This document shows, piece after piece, positions 1-5,528 of a DNA stretch of 8,430 bases. Source of the stretch: Erysipelothrix sp. (GTDB lineage Bacteria > Bacillota_I > Bacilli_A > Erysipelotrichales > Erysipelotrichaceae); assembly GCA_012511085.1 (NCBI GenBank), contig JAAZGU010000105.1, positions 1 to 8,430 on the forward strand, read 5' to 3'. Made by a program: the position numbers and the translations under genes. Numbering within the stretch: position 1 is the first letter of the stretch; every line of letters begins with the position of its first letter. The notes beneath the pieces were generated by a model. The model ran no database searches and was not told the DNA's origin. It was given only the letters and a program-made list of their open reading frames with translations.

Positions 1-64
1 CCCGTTTCATTATTGCGAGGTCATCGCTGAGAAAGTATCCTTTCTCAGTCCCAAAGCAGGTTGA
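1..64 (+). CDS. ssb: C-terminal tail of a probable single-stranded DNA-binding protein (5' end outside window)
   Basis: The frame beginning at base 2 is open from the window edge and stops at TGA 62-64. It encodes about 20 residues ending EVIAEKVSFLSPKAG. This resembles the last beta strand of the OB fold in bacterial SSB proteins, where a pattern like tEVvAe.VqFL is usual. SSB coats single-stranded DNA during replication, repair and recombination. If the call is right, the protein ends just after the OB fold and lacks the acidic DDDIPF-type tip of the main replicative SSB, as in short SsbB/YwpH-like paralogues. The terminator stem begins on the last base of the stop codon, which fits a gene end. 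The match rests on some 15 residues, so it is tentative; the upstream sequence would decide it. Confidence 0.55.
   Translation, partial: PFHYCEVIAEKVSFLSPKAG
27..48. repeat. Perfect 9-bp inverted repeat inside the upstream coding tail
   Basis: CTGAGAAAG (27-35) and CTTTCTCAG (40-48) are exact reverse complements separated by the four bases TATC. No T-run follows, so it is not a terminator by itself. It lies within the codons for AEKVSFLS and 15 bases upstream of the terminator stem, so the transcript would end in two consecutive hairpins. It could protect the mRNA 3' end or be chance. Confidence 0.6.
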
Positions 65-90
65 AAGTAGTGATTCACTACTTTTTTATT
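64..90 (+). terminator. Rho-independent terminator after the upstream gene
   Basis: A 9-bp perfect stem, AAAGTAGTG (64-72) with CACTACTTT (76-84), has a three-base ATT loop and runs into a T-rich tract (82-90, TTTTTTATT). The T-run follows the stem only on the plus strand. The stem is AT-rich, so its strength is uncertain. It separates the upstream gene from the thyA transcription unit. Confidence 0.8.
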
Positions 91-119
91 GTCCTAAAAA
101 AAACAATATAATGTATAAT
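89..119 (+). promoter_or_regulatory. Probable sigma-A promoter for thyA
   Basis: A perfect -10 box TATAAT lies at 114-119, with a second TATAAT at 107-112. The best -35 candidate, TTGTCC (89-94), matches four of six consensus positions but sits 19 bases from the 114-119 box, slightly long. The element lies between the terminator and the thyA ribosome binding site (AAGGTGAT, 126-133). Starting about seven bases after the -10 box would place the mRNA 5' end near 126, leaving a leader of only about 13 bases. Confidence 0.55.
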
Positions 120-138
120 AAACACAAGGTGATACATT

Positions 139-1011
139 ATGAAACAATATTTAGATTTAATTGATTATGTTTTGGCACATGGTGAAGCGCGCATGGATCG
201 GACCAAGACCGGGACCATCGGTACCTTTGGCCACCAACTACGGTTTGATTTAAGACAAGGCTTCCCACTTTTAACAACTAAGCGTGTTCACTTTCACTCA
301 GTTCTTGTCGAACTTTTGTGGTTTTTAAAAGGGGACACCAACATTAAATACCTGGTTGACAACAAGGTGCGGATTTGGAACGAGTGGCCTTATGAAACCT
401 ACAAGCGACACGCTGATTATCAAGGTGAAAGCTTGGCTGAGTTTGTCGAGAAGATAAAGACGGATGCTGACTTTGCGCAAGCACACGGTGATTTAGGACC
501 GGTGTATGGGCGCCAATGGCGTAATTTTAATGGTGTTGATCAAATCCAAAAGATCATCCAGGCCATTCAAGAAAAACCAACCTCACGCCGGCATCTGATC
601 AGTGCCTGGAATCCCGCGGAAGTTGATGCGATGGCCTTACCACCATGTCATAGCCTCATGCAGTTTTATGTGGGGGATGATAATACGACCTTGTCTTTGC
701 AACTTTATCAGCGGAGTGCCGATGTCTTTTTAGGAGTACCCTTTAACATCGCATCCTATGCCTTGTTGTTGATGATTGTTGCGGATGTCTGTGGGCTCCA
801 ACCGCTTGAATTTGTGCATACCTTTGGTGATGTTCATATTTATAATGACCACATCGAACAAATTCACAAACAGCGCAAACGCACCCTCAAGGCATTGCCG
901 ACCTTAATCATTAAAAATCATCATCAAAATATTGAGGATTATGATATCGACGATTTTGAATTGGTTGGCTATGATCCACATCCCCACATTGCCGGAAAGG
1001 TGAGTGTTTAA
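139..1011 (+). CDS. thyA: Thymidylate synthase
   Basis: Converts dUMP and 5,10-methylene-tetrahydrofolate to dTMP and dihydrofolate in the cytoplasm, as a homodimer. At 290 residues it lies between the E. coli (264) and L. casei (316) types; the extra length is an insertion at roughly residues 86-120 after RIWNEWPYE, as in lactobacilli. Visible landmarks are the phosphate-binding Arg in DRTKTGT (R21), GPVYGRQWRNF (120-130), the RR pair (150-151), the catalytic cysteine in LPPCHS (C170), QRSADVFLGVPFN with the substrate-binding Asn (N203), and the HTFGDVHIYNDH block (227-238). ATG 139 is preceded by AAGGTGAT at 126-133, close to ideal. It is the first gene after the terminator and promoter, and its TAA shares one base with the folA ATG (TAATG). 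Presence of thyA implies the classical rather than the flavin-dependent ThyX route. Confidence 0.97.
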   Translation: MKQYLDLIDYVLAHGEARMDRTKTGTIGTFGHQLRFDLRQGFPLLTTKRVHFHSVLVELLWFLKGDTNIKYLVDNKVRIWNEWPYETYKRHADYQGESLAEFVEKIKTDADFAQAHGDLGPVYGRQWRNFNGVDQIQKIIQAIQEKPTSRRHLISAWNPAEVDAMALPPCHSLMQFYVGDDNTTLSLQLYQRSADVFLGVPFNIASYALLLMIVADVCGLQPLEFVHTFGDVHIYNDHIEQIHKQRKRTLKALPTLIIKNHHQNIEDYDIDDFELVGYDPHPHIAGKVSV

Positions 1012-1481
1012 TGATTACCTTGATTGCGGCTGTGAATCACAACATGCTCTTAGGCAAAGACAATGATTTGCCCTGGCATGTCAAAGAGGATTTACAACAT
1101 TTTAAAGCTCAGACTTTGCATAAAAGTGTGCTCATGGGGCGTAAGACCTTTGAATCATTACCAACAAGTTTGAAAGACCGTACGATTTATGTGCTCACAA
1201 ATCAATTAAATTACGAAGTGAAACTTGCGGATGTGCATGTTATTCATGATGTAAGTGCCTTAATTGCACAATATCAAGATGGCAAAGAGGAGTTGATGGT
1301 CGCTGGCGGTGGGGTTGTCTTTGAGCTGATGATGCCTTACACATCCAAGATTTTATTAAGCATCATTGATGATAACCAGCATGGGGATGTGTATTTTCCT
1401 CAAATTCCAGCCGATTTTCATTTAAATGCAATTCAAAACATGGGAACCTTTGTTTTAAGGGAGTATCGCCGGCATGTTTAA
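1011..1481 (+). CDS. folA: Dihydrofolate reductase
   Basis: Reduces dihydrofolate to tetrahydrofolate with NADPH; it regenerates the cofactor that thymidylate synthase oxidises, which explains its place directly behind thyA. At 156 residues it is the standard chromosomal type. It shows IAAVNHNMLLGKDNDLPW (5-22), with the acidic active-site residue D27 in WHVKEDLQHFK, the NADPH-binding MGRKTFESLP (42-51), R57 in the position that binds the folate glutamate carboxylate, AGGG (98-101), and GDVYFP near 125-130. The Thr that normally contacts the active-site Asp (LTHID in E. coli) is Ser117 here (LLSIID), a conservative change. The start at 1011 overlaps the thyA stop by one base, with AAAGGTGA at 996-1003 as ribosome binding site. 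This is the trimethoprim target; nothing marks it as an acquired resistance allele. Confidence 0.97.
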   Translation: MITLIAAVNHNMLLGKDNDLPWHVKEDLQHFKAQTLHKSVLMGRKTFESLPTSLKDRTIYVLTNQLNYEVKLADVHVIHDVSALIAQYQDGKEELMVAGGGVVFELMMPYTSKILLSIIDDNQHGDVYFPQIPADFHLNAIQNMGTFVLREYRRHV

Positions 1482-2118
1482 ACGGGCGTTCGTGTCCATT
1501 AAACTTGGCTTTTCTGCCTTGATTATTTATTTGACGAGCTTACATACCCGCAAACAGAGTTTCAATGTACGATATGAGATTGCACGTTTGTGGGCCATGT
1601 GGTATTTGCGAATATTAAAAGTAAAAATTAAAATTCACCATAAGAATCACGTGCCTTTAAAATCCGGGGTCGCATTTATTATTTTAAATGAAAGCAGTGT
1701 TGATCAAGAGATTGCTTTGTCGCTTTTTAAACATCCAACACGGCACTATTTAACGCAAGCGCGTAAATTATTTAAAATATCTAAGGCGTGGCAAAAACGC
1801 TTGGAAAGCACTATAAATCCCGCACCGCTTGCTTTGCAGCATTTTGAAAACTCGGAAGATTTTGTGATATTCTGTGATAGTTACGATGGCATCAATGATC
1901 ATTTAATGGCACAATTGATTCGATATCAGTATCCGATGGTCTTACTAAGCGTTGACAATGCGCGACGTGTTGTTGATGATCAGCCCTTGCCCCGCGTGGT
2001 GGTGGATGTATACTTTCATATTCCGATTGTTTATGAAGAATACGAAGGGCTTTCAATTAAACAAATCAAACTTATGCTATTAGAGAGAAAAGAAGGTAAT
2101 ATTTATGAATATGATTGA
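1474..2118 (+). CDS. PlsC-like (LPLAT fold) protein with degenerate catalytic motifs
   Basis: A 214-residue protein that I read as a divergent member of the 1-acyl-glycerol-3-phosphate acyltransferase superfamily. The layout fits: a hydrophobic N-terminal segment (about 9-22), a basic stretch RILKVKIKIHHKN (46-58), then GVAFIILNESSVDQE (65-79) where the family has NHQSxLD, and a C-terminal half PMVLLSVDNARR...VYFHIPIVYEEYEG resembling the vPV...G.Pi region. The catalytic motifs are missing: the His of H(X)4D is Glu73 and the spacing to D77 is one residue short, and the FPEGTRS block appears as FCDSYDG (133-139). If the assignment holds, it is probably not an active acyltransferase. A strong AAGGGAG (1457-1463) precedes ATG 1474, which overlaps folA by 8 bases; its TGA overlaps the next gene by 14. 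Family assignment is from motif layout only. Confidence 0.6.
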   Translation: MFKRAFVSIKLGFSALIIYLTSLHTRKQSFNVRYEIARLWAMWYLRILKVKIKIHHKNHVPLKSGVAFIILNESSVDQEIALSLFKHPTRHYLTQARKLFKISKAWQKRLESTINPAPLALQHFENSEDFVIFCDSYDGINDHLMAQLIRYQYPMVLLSVDNARRVVDDQPLPRVVVDVYFHIPIVYEEYEGLSIKQIKLMLLERKEGNIYEYD

Positions 2119-3406
2119 TATTATTTCAAAGAAAAGAGACGGTCAGGCACTATCGCAAGCTGAAATTCAATATTGGGTGGATGCCATGGTTGCTGATCAA
2201 GTTCCCGATTATCAAAGCAGTGCTTTGTTGATGGCCATTTACATCAACGGTTTTAATGAACAAGAAACCTCAGATTTGACCTTAGCGATGGCCCACAGCG
2301 GGGATGTCGTGGATCTTTCATCAATTGCCGGCAAGATAGCGGATAAGCACTCAACCGGTGGCGTTGGGGATAAAACATCGCTGGTTTTAACACCGCTTGT
2401 GGCCGCTTGCGGTGGTAAAGTCGCAAAGATGAGTGGCAAAGGCTTGGGTCACACAGGGGGTACCATTGATAAGCTTGCCGCAATTCCAGGTTTTTCAACG
2501 TCCCTTGATTCTCAACGTTTCATCCAACAAGTTAATGATATTAATTGCGCCATCATTGAACAAACAGCCAATTTGGTGCCAGCTGATAAGATTTTGTACG
2601 CGCTGCGGGATGTGACTGCCACGGTATCAGCCGTACCGCTCATCGCATCATCGATCATGTCAAAAAAACTTGCATCAGGGGCGGACACCATTTTACTAGA
2701 TGTGAAATATGGTGATGGTGCCTTTATGGCCACCAAAGAAGCGGCGATTGAACTGGCAGAAACCATGATCAGCATCGGTAACAACAACAACCGTGACACG
2801 CGTGCCATCATCAGCAGCATGGAACAACCCTTGGGTTATTCGATTGGTAATGCTTTGGAAGTCAAGGAAGCGATTGATACCTTGCGTGATGAGGGTCCCG
2901 AAGATTTGCGTGAATTATGCGTGGAAGCCGCCAGCATCATGCTGGTGCAATCAAAAGTCCATGATGATATTGAAAGCGCAAAAGCCCATGTGGAAGAAGT
3001 GCTTGCTTCCCATCAAGCCCTTGAAAAATTTAAAGAGATGATTCAAGCGCAGGACGGTGATCCTAGCGTTGTGGATTTTATTAGTAAATTTCCAAAATCG
3101 AACTTACGGAGCGCTGTTTTGGCGCCACAATCGGGTTACATTGCGAAAATACATGCGCAAAACTTGGGGATGGCAGCCGTAGCATTGGGAGCCGGACGCC
3201 AAGTGAAAGATGACCCCATCAATTACGGCGTGGGTATTGTATTAACGGTTAAGGTTGGCGATCCCATCAATAAGGACGATGCCTTATGCATCGTTTATCA
3301 CGATGAGCCCATCGAAGATGCGTTTTTAGAGCAGGTGATGCATGACTTTGAAATTAGTGATAAGCCGGTGGCGGCAAGCCCTCTGATTGAAACCATTCTC
3401 GATTAG
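2105..3406 (+). CDS. pdp: Pyrimidine-nucleoside phosphorylase
   Basis: Cleaves uridine, deoxyuridine or thymidine with phosphate to the free base and (deoxy)ribose-1-phosphate; cytosolic, a homodimer in this family. At 433 residues it has the length of Bacillus Pdp and begins the same way (MNMIDIISKKRDG against MRMVDII). It has the helical N-terminal domain, the phosphate-binding KHSTGGVGD (81-89), the family signature SGKGLGHTGGTID (110-122), and the catalytic cluster R168 (YALRDVTATV), S183 and K187 (ASSIMSKK), with LDVKYGDGAFM at 198-208. Two signature positions differ from the usual pattern: Lys112 replaces Arg and Ala125 replaces Glu. AGAAGGTAA (2091-2099) supports ATG 2105; the in-frame ATG at 2111 is less well placed. 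It joins thyA and folA in a pyrimidine module. A thymidine-preferring DeoA is the alternative; substrate range cannot be told from sequence alone. Confidence 0.93.
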   Translation: MNMIDIISKKRDGQALSQAEIQYWVDAMVADQVPDYQSSALLMAIYINGFNEQETSDLTLAMAHSGDVVDLSSIAGKIADKHSTGGVGDKTSLVLTPLVAACGGKVAKMSGKGLGHTGGTIDKLAAIPGFSTSLDSQRFIQQVNDINCAIIEQTANLVPADKILYALRDVTATVSAVPLIASSIMSKKLASGADTILLDVKYGDGAFMATKEAAIELAETMISIGNNNNRDTRAIISSMEQPLGYSIGNALEVKEAIDTLRDEGPEDLRELCVEAASIMLVQSKVHDDIESAKAHVEEVLASHQALEKFKEMIQAQDGDPSVVDFISKFPKSNLRSAVLAPQSGYIAKIHAQNLGMAAVALGAGRQVKDDPINYGVGIVLTVKVGDPINKDDALCIVYHDEPIEDAFLEQVMHDFEISDKPVAASPLIETILD

Positions 3407-3419
3407 CTTGTGATATAAT
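3387..3419 (+). promoter_or_regulatory. Extended -10 promoter candidate upstream of scpA
   Basis: TGATATAAT (3411-3419) is a perfect TGnTATAAT extended -10 box, just after the pdp stop. TTGAAA (3387-3392) matches the -35 consensus at five of six positions but is 21 bases away, too far for a classical pair; an extended -10 can work without it. The predicted start near 3426 falls inside the scpA ribosome binding site (AAGGTGAT, 3424-3431), leaving about nine leader bases. No terminator lies between pdp and scpA, so read-through is also expected. Confidence 0.5.
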
Positions 3420-3434
3420 AGCGAAGGTGATTGT

Positions 3435-4142
3435 TTGTTTACAATAAGTATTGATCAATTTGAAGGACCGCTTGATTTAATGTTGTATTTGATCAAGGAT
3501 AAAAAACTTGATCTTTTTGACTTGGATATTTTGGTTCTTATCGAGCAATATCAGCTGTATTTGGAACAAATGCATGAACAGCGCTTTGAAATCGCAACCG
3601 AATACATTTCGGAATTTGCGGGTTTAATTGAATACAAGTCAAAAAAATTGATTCCGACCATCAAAGCGGAGTTTGAAGAGGAATTGCCTGAAGAACCGGT
3701 TGATATCGTGGCGCGTTTGTTGGCCTATGAACAAGCGAAAAAGGCATCTGAGTATTTAAAAACTCAGTATGAGCAGCGCATGCAGCTCTTGTCAAAAACA
3801 CCAACGACCTTCACCGGTCAATACGACACGATCAAGGAACAAACACCGCAAGATTTGTACAAAGCATTTGAGAAAGTGATGGCGCGCTTGCGACTCATGA
3901 ACCCTTATGAAATGAAAACGACCAATCGCGAACTTTCGATTTCAGATCGTATCAACGAGTTAAGAGCCATCATCAGTCACCGGGAGCATGTCTTTAGTCT
4001 CACTGATCTTTTAAATGAAAGTGAAGACATTCATACACTGATTGTGACCTTTTTGGCGATTTTGGATATGATTCGCTTACGCGAGCTTGATTTTACAACC
4101 ACTGAAGATGTCGTGTATTTACAAAGGAGAGCTTATGGTTAA
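3435..4142 (+). CDS. scpA: Segregation and condensation protein A (kleisin subunit of SMC-ScpAB)
   Basis: The kleisin that bridges the two heads of the Smc dimer and recruits ScpB, forming the bacterial condensin that organises and segregates the chromosome. At 235 residues it is close to the usual 240-260. The N-terminal Smc-binding part carries the hallmark FEGPLDLMLYLI (9-20) and a helix with the EYISEFAGLIEYKSKKLIP pattern (56-74). A linker with a run of acidic residues (79-90) follows, then the C-terminal winged-helix region ending VTFLAILDMIRLRELDF (204-220). The start is TTG at 3435, needed to give the family N terminus, with AAGGTGAT at 3424-3431. The end overlaps scpB by 8 bases. The smc gene is not in this window. 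Confidence 0.95.
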   Translation: MFTISIDQFEGPLDLMLYLIKDKKLDLFDLDILVLIEQYQLYLEQMHEQRFEIATEYISEFAGLIEYKSKKLIPTIKAEFEEELPEEPVDIVARLLAYEQAKKASEYLKTQYEQRMQLLSKTPTTFTGQYDTIKEQTPQDLYKAFEKVMARLRLMNPYEMKTTNRELSISDRINELRAIISHREHVFSLTDLLNESEDIHTLIVTFLAILDMIRLRELDFTTTEDVVYLQRRAYG

Positions 4143-4677
4143 TTTACAGAAACAAGTGGAAGGCTTAATTTTTATAGCGGGTGATGAGGGTATTACACTC
4201 AAAACCATTGCGCAAGTCATTCAACAAGATGTAATGATTGTGCAACAGCTCATTGAAAATTTAAATGCTAACTATGAAGATCAAAACCATGCTTTTTTTA
4301 TTTTACAAACCGGAGAGCATGTGAAACTTGTGACCGTGGAAGCCATCTATCCGACGCTCGCCTTTTATTTACAAATTAAATCGACACGCCAATTATCGCA
4401 ATCGGCCTTGGAAACCCTCGCGATTATAGCTTACAAACAACCGATTACGCGCAGTCAAATTGAGGAGATTCGCGGTGTCAATTGCGACTTGATGATTCGT
4501 AAACTCATTTCCATGGATTTAATTGTCGAAGCCGGGCGGGAAACTACTCCAGGACGTCCATTTTTGTATGAAGTCACTCCGGAATTCATGGATGTGTTTA
4601 ATTTAATTAGTTTGGATGATTTACCAGAATGGGAAGCTTCGTTTTTAAAAGAGGGAGAGGAATTGTTTGAAGGCTAA
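4135..4677 (+). CDS. scpB: Segregation and condensation protein B
   Basis: Dimeric winged-helix partner that binds the central part of ScpA in the Smc-ScpAB condensin. From ATG 4135 it has 180 residues, slightly shorter than B. subtilis ScpB. The two winged helices are about 1-80 and 87-160. The second holds the most diagnostic stretch, LSQSALETLAIIAYKQPITR (87-106) followed by IEEIRGVNCD, and GRPFLY at 140-145. The tail is acidic (DDLPEWE...EGEELFEG). I chose 4135 over the in-frame ATG at 4087 because AAAGGAGAG (4123-4131) is correctly placed for 4135, and the protein then begins MVNLQKQVEGLIFIAG, the normal family start. It overlaps scpA by 8 bases, suggesting translational coupling that keeps the two subunits balanced. 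Confidence 0.95.
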   Translation: MVNLQKQVEGLIFIAGDEGITLKTIAQVIQQDVMIVQQLIENLNANYEDQNHAFFILQTGEHVKLVTVEAIYPTLAFYLQIKSTRQLSQSALETLAIIAYKQPITRSQIEEIRGVNCDLMIRKLISMDLIVEAGRETTPGRPFLYEVTPEFMDVFNLISLDDLPEWEASFLKEGEELFEG

Positions 4678-5392
4678 AACAATGCGTCTGCATAAGTTTT
4701 TATCACAAGCGGGTGTTGCTTCACGGCGCAAAGCGGAGCAGCTCATTGAGGCAGGGCGGGTGAGCGTCAATGGTGAAATCATCACCACTCTTGGTTATAT
4801 AATTAGCGAAACTGACATCATCATGGTTGATCAACAACGTGTTTTACAACAAGATCTGGTTTATTTTATGTTGTATAAACCGAAAGGCTATTTAAGCAGC
4901 GTTGCTGATGATCGTAACCGTCAAGTTGTTGTGGATTTAATTAAAAGTGATGTCAGTGTGTTCCCTGTTGGGCGGCTTGATTTAGATACAACAGGCTTGC
5001 TTATATTGACCAATGATGGGCAATTTGCGCATACCATGATGCACCCATCCTTTGAAATTGAAAAGTCCTATGAGGTCACGATTCAAGGACGCATTAGCGC
5101 AAGTGAGTTAGAACAACTTGAAGAAGGTGTGGTTTTGGATGATGGTAGTGTTTCCGATCCAGCCCGGATTGAAGCCGTTAAAAAACAAGGTCCACATAGT
5201 ATGGTGGCCCTCACCATCACGCAAGGTAAAAATCGCATCATACGCCGCATGTTTCAAGCCCTTGTTAGGGATGTGGTGAATCTGCATCGCTATCAATACG
5301 GAAATCTCACGCTTGGACAGTTAGGTGTGGGTGAATCGCGGGCTTTAACAGCCGCTGAAGTTGCGGCCTTGTATGGATTAGCGAAGGAATAA
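4667..5392 (+). CDS. rluB: 23S rRNA pseudouridine synthase, RluB/RsuA family
   Basis: Isomerises a uridine in 23S rRNA helix 80-93 (position 2605 in E. coli for RluB) to pseudouridine. From TTG 4667 it has 241 residues. An N-terminal S4 RNA-binding domain covers about 6-60 (RLHKFLSQAGVASRRKAEQL). The catalytic domain has VGRLDLDTTGLLILTNDG (101-118) with the nucleophilic Asp as D105, the Tyr in EKSYEV (132-137), and QGKNRIIRRMFQAL (186-199). Two starts are possible: TTG 4667, with GAGAGGA six bases upstream, overlapping scpB by 11; and ATG 4682 (MRLHKFLSQ), which begins where most family members begin and has GAAGG at 4669-4673. The sequence does not settle it. Firmicute rluB genes are often near scpAB, supporting RluB over the small-subunit enzyme RsuA. 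Confidence 0.9.
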   Translation: MKAKTMRLHKFLSQAGVASRRKAEQLIEAGRVSVNGEIITTLGYIISETDIIMVDQQRVLQQDLVYFMLYKPKGYLSSVADDRNRQVVVDLIKSDVSVFPVGRLDLDTTGLLILTNDGQFAHTMMHPSFEIEKSYEVTIQGRISASELEQLEEGVVLDDGSVSDPARIEAVKKQGPHSMVALTITQGKNRIIRRMFQALVRDVVNLHRYQYGNLTLGQLGVGESRALTAAEVAALYGLAKE

Positions 5393-5393
5393 G

Positions 5394-5528
5394 ATGCAAC
5401 AACATTACATGAATCGAAGCGTTACAATTAAACAAGTGATGATATCCTTGCAGTTTGTTGATTATATTTTAGAAATTGATAGTCCTGTTTTAAGGGCTTG
5501 TGAGGGAAGTGGAGGTTATTATGGCTAG
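5394..5528 (+). CDS. Small ORF of 44 codons, unknown function
   Basis: ATG 5394 lies one base after the rluB stop and has AAGGAA (5384-5389) upstream. The frame runs 44 codons to TAG 5526-5528. The product is mostly polar at the N terminus (MQQHYMNRSVTIKQ), has a probable amphipathic helix or strand in the middle (QVMISLQFVDYILEID) and ends SPVLRACEGSGGYYG, with one cysteine. I do not recognise it. It has no signal peptide or convincing membrane span. The evidence that it is translated is its geometry: a good ribosome binding site, tight spacing after rluB, and an 8-base ATGNNTAR overlap with the next gene, the same form seen at two other junctions here. The Gly-Gly codons near its end also form the next gene's GGAGG. 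An internal ATG at 5409 is an alternative start. A 44-codon open frame can arise by chance, so it remains unproven. Confidence 0.55.
   Translation: MQQHYMNRSVTIKQVMISLQFVDYILEIDSPVLRACEGSGGYYG

Noticed and set aside
1..90. Structured RNA or T-box leader for thyA
   Set aside because: There is no T-box consensus or known riboswitch core, the frame encodes an SSB-like tail, and a promoter lies downstream of the terminator, so the hairpins belong to the upstream transcript.
2116..2118. TGA as a tryptophan codon (Mycoplasma-type code)
   Set aside because: Reading through TGA here would extend the protein into pdp in the wrong frame; TGG is used for Trp throughout, and a cell-wall gene is present.
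2239..2820. Antisense open frames of 66-102 codons opposite pdp (2239-2439, 2253-2498, 2512-2820)
   Set aside because: They mirror a well-supported enzyme, have no convincing ribosome binding site or recognisable protein pattern, and arise from the codon bias of the plus-strand gene.
2433..3041. Plus-strand frames inside pdp in another frame (2433-2615, 2793-3041)
   Set aside because: Completely inside pdp, with odd amino acid composition and no motif; shadows of the real gene.
4087..4134. Upstream ATG giving scpB 16 extra residues
   Set aside because: The extra residues lie in the end of scpA and are unlike ScpB N termini; ATG 4135 has an AAAGGAGAG site at the right distance.
5108..5296. 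Antisense frame opposite rluB
   Set aside because: No start signals or protein character of its own; opposite the conserved catalytic domain.
5500..5520. GTG start adding seven residues to the 255-residue protein
   Set aside because: The strong GTGGAGG at 5509-5515 is placed for ATG 5521 and would lie inside the extended coding sequence.
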